The translations under genes and the position numbers were made by a program. The notes under the pieces are model-generated. The model saw only the letters and a list, made by a program, of their open reading frames with translations. It ran no database searches and had not been told where the DNA came from. This document shows, piece after piece, positions 36,501 to 46,367 of a stretch of 64,000 bases of DNA. The stretch is taken from assembly GCF_932526225.1 (NCBI RefSeq), contig NC_064036.1:16640953-16704952 (forward strand), in the 5' to 3' direction. This stretch comes from Nematostella vectensis. Taxonomy: Eukaryota; Cnidaria; Anthozoa; Actiniaria; Edwardsiidae. Within the stretch, counting starts at the first letter, position 1; the number at the start of each line of letters is the position of its first letter.

Positions 36501-39500
36501 TTTCAAGCTCTTTGAGTGATTCTATATGAGGTTTGAGAAATGTCCACATTGCAGGCTTTTTCTCACCGAACCAAAGACCCGCAAACAACATATTTTCTCG
36601 AGACATTCGCTTAGAGTATTGAAGTTCGTTTATGACAAAGTACAGAGGCCAGATAGATACCTTCGAAGATTTGAATACCGGGACACCATCTGTGTTCATC
36701 AAGAATGAAATGTTGTCTTTGGAGCTTAAAATCCCGTGTTGACACAATTCATGGTACAAGTTTCCGTCATAAATATCTTCAATGTTTTCGTTATTTCTTT
36801 TATTCCTTTTAAATCTGTATTGTATATCCTCATAAAATGAAGGTCTTGAAAAAAATAGTTGTAGTTGTTGAAGAATAGGTACTTCGATGAAATACGACAA
36901 TGCGTTTTTCTTTGTTAAATCTTTGAGACATCCGGCATTTGGGCAAACAGTTCGTGTTTTCGGCTGTGAAATGACAGACAAACAAAATGCACAGTACCGA
37001 TGGATTACAAGCGGATTGCGTAAATCCTTAAAATACTTCTTAAATTTGTATACTGTAGTAGGAAGAGAATGAGATATAGGAAGCGCCAATGAAAGGAGAG
37101 TCAAAAGATTAGACATTGCTTCAGCCGGAAGATTGTACTTAATAGTAAACAACGCAAACAGCGCCATGACCGTACCAATTGTCACTCTTGACCCCGGATA
37201 CAAAGGTGCCGTTTCATCCATGGCATTTCCTTGATCGCAACCATCTCTTGCTTCTCCTATGACTTCATTGTCATCAACAAAGAAATCAGGGGGATCCTCA
37301 AAAGTACTGTTGTTTACTTGATCAAAGCTAAATGATAAGTCATCCGTAACGTTGGTGAATTCATTTTCATCGGGTTCACAATCATCGCGTAGGTCATCCT
37401 CCATTTGCTCAACTAGTGTAATTAGCTCTTCTTCCCAAAAACTATCATTTGTCGTAGTAGCACCGCTCTCCGTTGTCATTTGCTGTGAATCTAAAAGTTT
37501 GATGCAAACTTCTGACATTGTGTCCATAAAAAATGCGTCCCCGAGTGAAGAGGAGTTCACTCTTGAACGCTTTAACGCGCTAGTAGGACAATCAGGGCAA
37601 TCATCACCAGAAAGGTGGAAGTCAGCATCTCCATCACTTGCGGTTTCTTCGACTAAAACAGAACAATCATCAGAGGCTCTTTCAAAACTTCGAGAGCTAT
37701 CTAAAAGGGGAACCACAACTTCACAAAATTCCTCATCGACCTGATCCATAGTAAAATAAAACCAATTAGAAACCAAAAATACGCAACCTTGAAAGCAGTG
37801 CTGCTCTGTACACGGGTACTCGACTTGAAACGTGAGAGCTTTATTATTTTTAGATCTTGTGTTGGTGTATTTCAGTGATTGGACAAAGAAAAACGTCACT
37901 GACTGAAGTGTGGTATGACAAATCGCAAAACCCTATTGGCTAGCTTTTTTGCCGCTCTTTTTCAGATGAGATATCATATTTCGGGCCCTTTCTTCATATT
38001 CTAAATCTGTTGGGTAGCTACACTTACCGTTATAGAAAGCAAAAAGTCTTCGGATTTCCAAAAATCTCTAAAAATCTATAATATCTGTTTTCAAAAGCAA
38101 GTAGTTGAAAGCGAGATGGCCTTTTATGCGTGTATCTATTTTTACGCCGACAAGAGTGTCAGTACGGTGCCAAGGAGTAGATGTTCGCTGCGCGGGACAT
38201 TCGAAGCCGGGGAGGAAGCCGATGTTAGCTGGAAAATGGCTAAAGGCGAGAAAGAGACCTATGTTGGAGTGATAATAAAGACAGCAAAGAAAGGTAAGAG
38301 CGAAGCGTGTTTATGGATTACTTTTGGCACAGGAGTTTTTTTGTACAGCTTTAAATGAGCTGCTCCGTTTTAAACGGTAAATTTGTACACACACGTACAA
38401 CTTATAAGTACAATACACATTCAATAGTGCTCAGGGAAAAACTAGTGGAACCCTTGTAATCAACGAGTGGAGTAAACCCCATCTTGTTCAATAGTATCAT
38501 AACAGCTCGAGCTTATTTACCCATGTAAATTAAGATTGTTCATCGTATAAATGCGCGCGCTTTTTGCCCATGGGGATAACATTTCAAGGGCAGCTTTGGT
38601 GGAGTAGTCCATGACGACCTATGTCTGCATATGCTGATGAGATAGAGCACACAGTTTTGCTCAACATTGAATATGATCGCAAACAGACATTAAAATAAGA
38701 AAAAAGGAATATAAACTAAACAAGCTCAATGAGTTCAATGGCACAGTTGCATGACCTTTGATCTCCAAAAAATGACAGTTCACTTAATTGAATTGGATCT
38801 GGTACAAATAGGTTAATTATTTACTGTTTTCATTTCGGTCATTGCTTGCTATTTCAGAGGAAAAGCCGCAAATAGAACAGTTTACCGAAGATGTCGGTCT
38901 ACTCGTGGCGGACATGATCAAACGTGGAGAAAACGTTAAAAGCCAATTACCGGAGCTATTGAAAAAAAATCTCCCGGCTCCAGCACCAACGGCCGCATCT
39001 GCTCCTTGTAAGAGGGCGCGGAAAATGACGAAGGTGATGGAGGAAAGTAAAAAGCAGGCTGAGGATGATGGCGAAACCAAAGATAAAAAACGAAAAAAAA
39101 ACCATATTGATCCGCTCACAGAGAAGAAAAAAAACAAGAAGAAAAATGGCGAGAAAAATAAGGAGCCTTCGCAGAAGCAGGCGTTAGCAGAGGGGGCAAA
39201 AGATGCCTCACTGGAGATCTACAGCTCCTTCAGGCAGGTGTTCGGTGCTCAACTGGATCTAACCAGCGAGACCCGCCAGCCGCCCGAGGCCTCTACTCCC
39301 GTGACTCCCATACAAGAGACGACTCCAATACACCAGACCTCAATACGCGAGACTCCAATATCTGAGACCGGGGGAGTTGTCTTGAGGGCGGTAGAGGAGA
39401 CCCTTGGGATGCCATTCGATGAGGAGGAGGAGGAGGAGGAGGAGGAGGAGGAGGAGGAGGAGGAGGAGGAGGAGGAGGAGGAGCCCAGAAGCTATTTAGA

Positions 39501-42500
39501 ACTGCTAGGCACGAACGACCATCCATTGGAGGAGCCAGCAGCATCCCCAGATCCCATTGCACTTTATTCTGGCTTCTCTGAGTTGGACAAGCTAAGAGAG
39601 GAGAATCGTCTCCTAAAGGCCGAGGTCGAAAGCCTCAGAAGCCAGTTGACCTCCTCTAGGAGACAACCAGGTGAGCTAGGAAACATAAAAAATGATTTTT
39701 GCAATACTGTACAGTGGTTTTATTATTTTCCACCGAGCGCCGGCTACTTTTAAAAAAAAGTTTATTTTAAGCCGCATTGTAACCAGTTTACTTCCGGTCG
39801 ATTGCGTAACGGTCTCCGATGATTTTTAATGAAATAGGCGAAAAATATTTCCAAATATTGAAAGCAGTGTGTCTATTGGAAGTTTCTTTGATGATGTGAT
39901 CATTTAGAGCGGATGGCCTGTAAATATCTCGGATTCTAATAGATTCTTTTGTCTTTTAACGGTTTAGGTTCCGTCGAAGCTCCGGAAATAAACGGCCGAC
40001 GATGCGGCTTTAAGTTTAAGTTTTATTTGAACTAATAAAATAGAATAACTTCCACCGCCTACTCTGAAACTACGCTACATAACGGGTATTCATTTTCGTC
40101 ATATCACATCTTTTAATTATTCTTTACTTTATTTATTTTCCCAGTGCCATCTGCTGAAGTTATCAACTTTTTCCGTGACTTTGTCTCATTTAATGATGCG
40201 ACAAACATCCAATACTCTGCTGTCGGTGGTGCTCCTTGTCAAGAGTACACGATCAGGGCAAACCTAAACCCAGGACCCACAACAAGCCAGGTAGGGTCTC
40301 AAGTGCCAGGCCTTAAAATGTCTATTTTTCTTTATATTTATCTACAATTTTTCTTGCGTTTGTGTTTGACCAATTTAAACTTGTGTTGCGCTTATTATTG
40401 TGCCTGTTGTCCTTTAATGAGTACTAACCTTTGAAAATTTTACTAGAATGTCCGTTGACCATTCCTTTTTTTTTTACAGAATCAGCGCAGCAGGGACGAC
40501 GTTAAACTGCTGGATTCAAGCGACGTTTATGTCAACCGGAATGCTTTGCGAAGCTGTGTACAAGCAGGGCACTCAGCCAAAGGCCCCATTGGGCTTTTAA
40601 AGAAACTCATTCCGATAGTTTTTTCTGCCGAGGAGCTTGCAAGGTCGTGCGGCCAGGGGCTCGCTCGCGGAGGGGCATCTCAGAAGGAGGATGGGAAAGC
40701 CCCTCTTGACCAGCACAAGGTCAATGCTTGCAAAGGTAAATTTCAAGCTAAATTTGTTAGGAAATTAAACAATTTTGTTTGTCAATTTCAAGTCATTGTT
40801 AAATATGTGGTCTTCGTATTTAATTTCAGATTACCTTGTCGCCTTCTGCCTCCAGAGTAAAATGGCCCAGCCAGGAGCGCAAGAGATAAATAAAGCGTTC
40901 ACGCAACAAATTACATATGCGAGGACAAAATTAAAAATGCAGAGTGCTGCTGTGAACACCGAGTAGATATAATGATCACCGTCTTTTATGTATTTCTTTT
41001 TATACACTAGACGGTCGAGGATTATACACGATTAAAAGTAGTACTAACCATACATGTTGTAGATCTGTTGATTATTAGAAGATAGTAAATGATTGATTAA
41101 AGTCACGACCTAACTTTAGAACCTAAATCCAACCTAACTAAGGCCTAATTGAGCGAACGATTTTGGCTACGGTTTTAGGTCGTAAATTAGGTTCCTTTTA
41201 CGTTCAAATTAGTCTCAAATATTTAGGTTCGTGCGAGGCTCATTTTGGCTCAGAGTTGGCTTAAAACATTTAGGCTCAATTTAGGCTCATTTTCGCTCAA
41301 AATGTGGCTCAAATTTTAGGCCCGAATTTGGCTCAGTTTAACGGCGTATTTTTCGTACGGGAAGCTCTTTTCAAAACAAGCACAAATAATTAACACAGTT
41401 TTCTTTATCTTACAAAGAGTAATGTTGACAATTTTGAAACAGAGGGCACATTATAATAACAGGACAATGCGCATGCAAAACGCAAAACGCACATGGAAGA
41501 CTTTCTTGCAGAAACCTGCTTATAAATATTTTTTGGCTTTACATTTAGAATATAGAGGTCACAGGTCAACAGAAAGTGTTTTATACTTCCTAAAGCTTTA
41601 ACCGTAAGTTACCACACCGGAAGTTTAAAGATAATTCAAGAATTACTGTGTTGAAAAGCACAGAAAGACCACAAAAAGTTCACGCAGGCAGGCAGACAGG
41701 CAGAATGCGGACGCTGACATAGAGTCTAGGATGCCTAAAGCACCTAGACTCAAAAAGAGATGAATAATGGATAAAATCTTCAAATGTTTTAAATTATTTA
41801 TGTTATTTTATCTGATATCACAACAATTATAAATAAAAAGACACATTTAAACTCTTATCAAAACATGATAAAAGTGAATTATAAATGATAAGAGCCAATA
41901 ACACCCTTTAAAGTCATCACAACAGAGGCATGCTTGATAGAGTTTACTGTAGGTGTCTTTGAATGAAAGAAAAGAAATTCAGAAAACTGAACATTCTGTT
42001 GTTTTAACTGCTATCCCCAGTCTAACCATAGAGGTCAAAATTTATGTACATAATGTTGACCTCACACATTTTGCTATACTGTATGTGACATTTGAACCCT
42101 GTGAATAAAACCTTGTAAATGTTGATAATTTAGGGGTTTACAATAACACATTACAAGCAACCTACCCTCTAAAAAGTCACACAAATCATTGTATCTCACT
42201 CCCCCAAGCTCTGATTTGAATTTGTCCACAAGGTGGCTAAGGGTTGGATCCAGGATGAAGATGCTATTGGCATTCAGTACATGACGCAACTCATCTGTGG
42301 TTGCCCGTCCTGAACCATCCTTTTGGTAGTCATGATGCTTAAACCCCTCTCTCACTCTAGTAAGCCTTGCCCTTGGCACCCTAGAAATTAATGGCTGGAT
42401 GCGGTCGACAAGCACTTCATCACTTGGGCGTGCAGATGGATAACCTTTAGAAAAAAAATTCTATTGATATTTATTCATTATACTGTCATTGCACACTGAG

Positions 42501-43043
42501 ACCAATGTTTCTCAAAGATTTTTTATTTTGTAGAAAGAGGTGCTCAAAACCCCCCAAAAAAACATATCATGAATAACCAATTTCAATGAAATGTCTTTAG
42601 CTGTAAAGCCCTAGACAGTATAGGATGCAGTGAAAAGAATTGGCAAGAAATTGGATTTTCCAAGAAGGTGAGAAAAAATTAGATTAAAAGGGCACAAATG
42701 TAAGAGCAACAACAGGAGAGTCCTTTTCGTATGGCTGCAAATCCCAAGGGATATTTGGACAGTTCTTGACACTTGTATGGCATTTTGCTTTTGTTTTTCT
42801 TAAATGAGAGAACAGCTTTAAATTGTGGTTTAAGAGAGGAGATTGATAAATAAAAACAATACCAGAGGCTGCAGTGATCGGGGGTATTGTAGAGTAACGG
42901 CTGCCAATCTTGATGGGAGTTACTCCTGACTCGAATCTGTCTCTGGGGTATGTCTGTAGTCCTTCTCCATGCTTGTCCCTCACTGGGACCCTTCTTAGCT
43001 TTCCACATATGATCTTGTAGTCATACTTTGGTGTATACATCAT
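21552..43043 (-). CDS. EF-hand-containing EML/EMAP-like microtubule-associated WD40 protein, 21 exons
   Basis: EMAP-like (EML) proteins bind tubulin and stabilise microtubules through a HELP motif and a tandem WD40 propeller. The exons, 5' to 3', are 43043-42863, 42444-42166, 33490-33246, 32925-32828, 32188-32082, 31433-31316, 30303-30151, 29547-29475, 29267-29166, 28982-28887, 28203-28057, 27379-27280, 26885-26845, 25946-25824, 25237-25085, 24691-24474, 24244-24153, 24033-23936, 22299-22212, 22147-22052 and 21682-21552. All junctions are GT-AG and keep phase, giving about 913 codons without a stop. Landmarks are an EF-hand-like region in exon 2, a charged coiled coil in exon 3 and HELP in exons 6-7 (IKLRGRRIPVYPP; WVYGYRGKDCRNN). 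WD40 phrases such as PHFRIWDVVRLETIAVIGLG, WDWERNK, SGGGKDGTVRAW and THFDWSVGSDF follow. The start MMYTPKYDYK follows ACC. The last EML blade was not found; a stop occurs at 21540-21542 if exon 21 is read through. Confidence 0.93.
22486..23204. mobile_element. DNA transposon or MITE with GGGGCCGGTTGCACAAAGCC termini, inside the EML-like gene
   Basis: The first 28 bases (GGGGCCGGTTGCACAAAGCC...) are perfectly repeated inverted at the right end. Just inside both ends the motif GGATAA/TTATCC recurs many times, often as CCGGATAA or CTGGATAA. The element lies in the intron between exons ending 23936 and starting 22299. A minus-strand frame (22703-22891; LWQDWNQTILSVLSRNVTPKDRKK) faintly resembles Myb/SANT-like proteins of Harbinger-type elements, but this is weak. 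Target-site duplication is not clear. Confidence 0.75.
25377..25790. repeat. ~31-bp minisatellite in an EML-like gene intron
   Basis: Imperfect units of CATCTCTCCCAGAATCCACC plus CATGCGCCATT, about 13 copies, degenerate towards the left. It starts roughly 30 bases past the donor of exon 25946-25824 and does not include exon sequence. Confidence 0.85.
26707..26809. repeat. Short inverted repeat in an EML-like gene intron
   Basis: TACAGCATGGAAAGTGC...TTTTTATTCACTCG pairs with the inverted CGTGAATAAAAACCGTACG...CACTTCCCATGTAGTA. It is imperfect and probably a MITE remnant. Confidence 0.5.
28204..28830. repeat. ~45-bp array built from the 3' splice site of EML-like exon 28203-28057
   Basis: On the minus strand each unit reads about TATCTGACACAG then GGCCATATGGACCAGCTCAT then GGTTAACCATCAT. 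This matches the true acceptor TTTGTCTGACACAG and exon start GGCCACATGGATCAG. About 14 units lie 5' of the real acceptor. Many units are exactly 15 codons and stay open (GHMDQLMVNHHYLTQ). The units nearest the exon differ in length and place TGA before the true acceptor. Confidence 0.9.
30151..31433 (-). CDS. EML-like gene exons 6-7: HELP motif
   Basis: Exon 31433-31316 gives DPDPVFIKLRGRRIPVYPPD and ends LALEWV. Exon 30303-30151 gives YGYRGKDCRNN, then LVVVNETGELAYFTAAIVVLY and HTDDVK. These are the most conserved landmarks of EML proteins (the HELP motif leading into the first WD40 blade). The intron between them carries the 66-bp array at 30478-31287. Part of the gene at 21552-43043. Confidence 0.95.
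30478..31287. repeat. ~66-bp array beside the HELP exon donor
   Basis: About 12 units of AACATTGCATCACACACAGA then AATCCATCAATAACCACACC then CGCCCATGTAGCAGATGTGAAACTTT. On the minus strand the unit starts GGGTGTGGTTATTG and ends CACATCTGCTACATGGGC. The sequence from the exon end GGGTGTAAGTATG onward ends in the same CACATCTGCTACATGGGC, so the junction itself appears to be a diverged first unit. Confidence 0.9.
35028..37749 (-). pseudogene. tnp2/DUF4218-like transposase, frameshifted and with an internal stop
   Basis: The start MDQVDEEFCEVVV (37747-37749) leads an acidic N-terminus. A Cys-rich region follows (YCAFCLSV...CPNAGCLKDL, possible zinc site), then the transposase body with NTDGVPVFKSSK, CDLPARSMVCNSVQYNGQHS, DYMHGVLLGVQKLLLRLWFD and LPRSISEHLNHWKANELRSF. 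It continues to SCFSFEDKNG and HGTQ. These phrases fit the animal tnp2/DUF4218-like family. Between the QYNGQHSC and RVWIFPY parts the frame shifts at about 36370-36380, and the segment usually separating them is missing, which suggests a small deletion. An in-frame TGA lies at 35607-35609, after which the same frame stays open to 35028. The copy is unlikely to make active transposase. Confidence 0.82.
38116..40966 (+). CDS. Transposon-encoded BEN-domain protein, five exons, apparently intact
   Basis: Exons 38116-38293, 38858-39670, 40145-40290, 40480-40735 and 40830-40966 join with GT-AG introns in phase, giving 509 codons and TAG at 40964-40966. The N-terminus (AFYACIYFYADKSVSTVPRS...VSWKMAKGEKETYVGVI) is of a type commonly found on BEN-domain proteins. 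A Lys-rich middle region and a poly-Glu run follow. A coiled coil (LDKLREENRLLKAEVESLRSQL) comes next. The C-terminal BEN domain (VYVNRNALRSCV...GLLKKLIPIVFSAEELARS...LDQHKVNACKDYL) would bind DNA or protein. It lies inside the element at 34502-41361, so it is probably a transposon accessory protein rather than a host gene, although all splice junctions look functional. Confidence 0.82.
39419..39483. repeat. (GAG)n microsatellite coding for poly-Glu
   Basis: About 22 consecutive Glu codons within exon 2 of the BEN-domain gene. The complementary strand reads as poly-Pro and is a shadow frame. Confidence 0.9.
41362..42165. other. Remainder of EML-like intron 2, no other feature
   Basis: AT-rich unique sequence with a short CAGGCAGGCAGACAGGCAG run near 41684-41703. 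Confidence 0.4.
42166..42444 (-). CDS. EML-like gene exon 2: EF-hand-like region
   Basis: This exon encodes a helix-loop-helix pair. FKHHDYQKDGSGRATTDEL carries the D-x-x-x-D-G-S-G pattern of a calcium-binding loop (slightly irregular), followed by LRHVLNAN. A second, weaker unit (LDPTLSHLVDKFKSELGGVRYNDLCDFLEG) has a loop lacking the usual acidic ligands, so only the first loop might bind calcium. The extension precedes the standard EML body in phase. Part of the gene at 21552-43043. Confidence 0.75.
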
Positions 43044-43424
43044 GGTGACTCATTTCAGTGTAAAGCCATACAGCTGCTAAAACACTGTAAATGGGACAAC
43101 AAGGATTGGCATGAGAATTATCACATCTGTATTTTTGACAAGGTGTGAGTAAAATATGCGCCAACACATATCACCCTACTAACAGCTCCATTATCAACTA
43201 TGGCGTTGTGCAAATACTCAAATTGAAGTGAAGTTACAGATATTTCAAATGTAAGGGGTAATTGCAATAAAGACTGTGGAAATATAAAGAATACAAACCA
43301 AATGGTTGGGATGGCATTCTAAATTAAACAAATTCACATTATAATAGCATTTGATAAGGTTTAAATCATTATCATAGATTTTTAACTTTGTCATCTAACT
43401 TCCTCATCATGAGTGCAGCGTCTT

Positions 43425-43625
43425 CACAGGGAGCTCACCTCTACGGTTTGAATAAAGTTAGAGTTGTCGTTAGACCGCTAAACCAATGGGAGAGAGCAGA
43501 AGAAACCAAGCGCCTAAAAATTAGACAAGTGATACAAACGCACACACATATTAAAAATCATCAACAACGCAAAGCCAAAGAAACAACTCTAACTTTATTA
43601 AAACCGTAGAAGCGAGCTCCCTGTG
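43425..43625. mobile_element. MITE ~380 bp upstream of the EML-like start codon
   Basis: CACAGGGAGCTCACCTCTAC...AATAAAGTTAGAGTTG at the left is repeated inverted at the right (CAACTCTAACTTTATT...GAGCTCCCTGTG). It is about 200 bases and non-coding. Confidence 0.7.
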
Positions 43626-44562
43626 GCATCTTCTCAGGTAGTAGTGATTGAACCCCAAGTTTATAACTATTTGAGAAAATACAGGCGAATCTTAATAATC
43701 TTCCATATATACTTAAAGTTCGGTGAGACAACGCTTACCAATCTATCTATCATCAGACACAGACAACAATGCAATAGAGAACATTTGAAAACTTATTAAG
43801 CTTGCTTTAGAACGAACTGAGGGAAGCATGAAAGCATCAAGATTTTAATAAGTTAAGTTTAATATTAGACAAAACATAAAAAAATTGCATTATTTTTTAC
43901 CTTGTAAGGGGAGTATCAGTTTAAGTGTGTGAATTACTGGTCATCACTATTTGTTGACCTTGAGAAGATCAATATAAATAATTAAATATTCCGGTGTTAC
44001 GTTTGTTATGGGCTTTCGTTCTCTTCGCAACCATTTGTTTACAACTCACGCTTCCTTGACACCTCACCCCGTGCAAACTTTCTTCAAGAATTCACCAAAA
44101 TACAGCGTCCCTTAGAAACCTACTTACTTTTGAATTCAGAACCTGCCATCAAAAGCTATCACCACGATTCGATTAGTAAATCATTCGGAATGTTTATCGA
44201 GTGTTTATCAAAAAAGACGCACATCCGCCATCTTTGTTTGCTGTGCGTGGCCGGTACTAGACCTCCCCAAGTTGAAAACACAGGCCACCCAGCATTGAAT
44301 ACTTTGTTTTGCAAAAGACAAACTAAAAAGAAAAAAATATATATTTTGGGGGGGGGGGGGGGGTGGGGGGACGGTCCCACCCCTCCTTCGTACAGCCCTG
44401 ATAAGCAAGGGTGTGAATTGTAAGACTGGACAAGCATGAATGCTCTTTTATGAATTTTGAAAGAAAAATTGACAGGTATTTTAACCTTTGGGGACATGCT
44501 CCCAAATTATTCTATGGCTAGGAGACGATTTTGTCTAGTCCGCGCCCTAAAATTTACCTTTA
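43626..44562. other. Intergenic region between the divergent EML-like and MAM-family genes
   Basis: Contains a poly-G run near 44348-44370. Probable promoter sequence of the EML-like gene is at or right of 43044, but no core promoter element was identified. Confidence 0.4.
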
Positions 44563-46190
44563 AGTGTGTGCCTAGTTACGGGACCGTGAGGTCAAATTCT
44601 TGTTGTCGTCCGAGCATAGTCTTGAGAATTCTAGCCTTTTAAAATTGCCCCCCCCTACCTTTACGAGCCCCTCCCCCCATGCAAGCTGCCCGAAGAGTAC
44701 AAAACCCTGAGAGCCCTAAATATTTTTGTTTTGTTTTTCTTTGTGTAGGCCTATTTAAAAGATGGATTTGACATTACATTTGGACACTTTGTCACTCAAA
44801 ACCGAATTTGTTCTGTTGTTTTAACCTTATCTTGCTCATTGCCATGCGGAAGTTGATAATTTCAAACATATCGTGTGACATTACATAGTCTGTGATTTTT
44901 CGCCGAGAAAAAAGCACTTCTTTGCCGAGTTGGATGGATCCTCCACATATAAAAACACTGGAGTTTGAGTTTTCCCTCTGTTTTTTTTTTATGATGGCGC
45001 GAATGGCAACATGAATCTATTTTAAGAAAGATTCGTCATGACAATTGCTAGAACTAATTGTATGCACAAGATACTTCTCTCCACTTATGTCAAAGGGTAA
45101 TATCGACTTTGCTTCGTTTTAGGGAAGCTGGTCCAAGCAAAGCATGTTTCTGATCACAAAGCTGCAATGTTTTCCTTGCCTAGGGATATTACTTTTGCGA
45201 AATCCGGTTTCTTCCGTTATTTTTGTTTGCGGTCAATAATACATAGATTTAGGCATTGCCTAAAAGCGGAGCTCCAAACGACCAAATCTTTGCTTCATTT
45301 TCGCTTAATAATTTAAGAAATTTTAAATATTATTATTATATTTATGTTTTTGACGATTTCAACGATTTCACAAATCGTACGATGTTTCGGCAGTCTTCAC
45401 AATCTTGGGATTCACAATCCCAAGAAAAATAGACTAGATTGCATTGTGATATGTGTACCTAGTTTACAACCTTATAAATTGACTTTTTAGTTCGTGTGTG
45501 TGTGCCTAGCTACGGGACAGTGAGGTCAAATTCTTCTTCTTCCGAGGCGAGGAGAGTTATTAGCCAGCCTGAGTATCAGGCATTTTCCCCTCCCCTGTTT
45601 TATAGCCTTTTACAACTGCCCCCCCCCCCCCCTTTGCGAGCCCTGAACACACTAAATATTATGCTCTGTTTTTCTTTGTGTTGGCCGATTTTAAAGGTGT
45701 ATTTGACACTGCATTTGGACACACTGTCACTTAAAACCAAATTCTTTATTGGTAAACGCTAGCAACAATCTTGTTCTGTTGTTTTGACCTTATCTTGCTC
45801 GTTACCATACGGAAGTTTATAATTTCAAGTATCGTGTGACATTTAAAATCGTGTGATTTTTCGCCGAGGAAAAAAAACAAAAACACTTCCATGCCGAGTT
45901 AAATCGACCCTCCACATCAAAAAACTAAAACCATTATATGTATGAGTTTTCCCTCTGCTTTTATGTAAAGTGAATGACAAAAAGAATCTATTTATAGAAA
46001 GATTCGTCATGAAATTGCTAGAATTAATTTATGCACAAGATACTTCTCTCCACTTATGTCAAAGGGTAATATCGACTTCGCTTCGTTTTAGGGAAGCTCG
46101 CCCAAGGAAATCATGTTTCTGATTACGTTGCTGCAATATTTTCCATGCTCTTGGGATATTACTTTTGTGTAAAATCCTGTTTGCGTTATT
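44563..46190. repeat. ~0.7-kb segment tandemly duplicated, 5' of the MAM-family gene
   Basis: 44563-45240 and 45495-46190 share a collinear series of similar blocks. Examples are GTGTGTGCCTAGTTACGGGA / GTGTGTGCCTAGCTACGGGA, TTTGACATTACATTTGGACA and GTTTTAACCTTATCTTGCTC. ACTTCTCTCCACTTATGTCA and TATCGACTTTGCTTCGTTTT also recur. The copies are diverged by substitutions and small indels. The right copy ends about 180 bases before the start codon at 46368. Confidence 0.8.
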
Positions 46191-46367
46191 TTTTCGCGGA
46201 TTTGGCAGATTATTCGGAGGTATTTTAGTGTCGAACCTCCGTGTTGGTTCAGTTGATGTCCACTCAATTTTGCTAATCGCTGTCCTACTTCGGGATGTCG
46301 AAGTAAAACAGCCTCATCGCTCAGAATTACAAGGATTGCATTAAAGAAACACGGGATACTTAACAAC

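Larger units (their letters stand above)
34502..41361. mobile_element. 6.86-kb two-gene DNA transposon (EnSpm/CACTA-like by transposase) in intron 2 of the EML-like gene
   Basis: The ends are the inverted CCCGTACGAAAAA (34502-34514) and TTTTTCGTACGGG (41349-41361). Both subterminal regions (34525-34880 and 41095-41340) are dense in degenerate repeats such as GGCCTAAAT, GGCTCAAAT and TTAGGTTC in both orientations, as in CACTA-type elements. Inside are a tnp2/DUF4218-like transposase on the minus strand and a five-exon BEN-domain gene on the plus strand, head to head around 37750-38116. No clear target-site duplication was seen (CAGACATA on the left, AAGCTCTT on the right). Confidence 0.85.

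Noticed and set aside
38817-39562. Minus-strand frames with poly-Pro opposite the BEN-domain gene
   Set aside because: They are the complement of the poly-Glu and Lys-rich coding exon.
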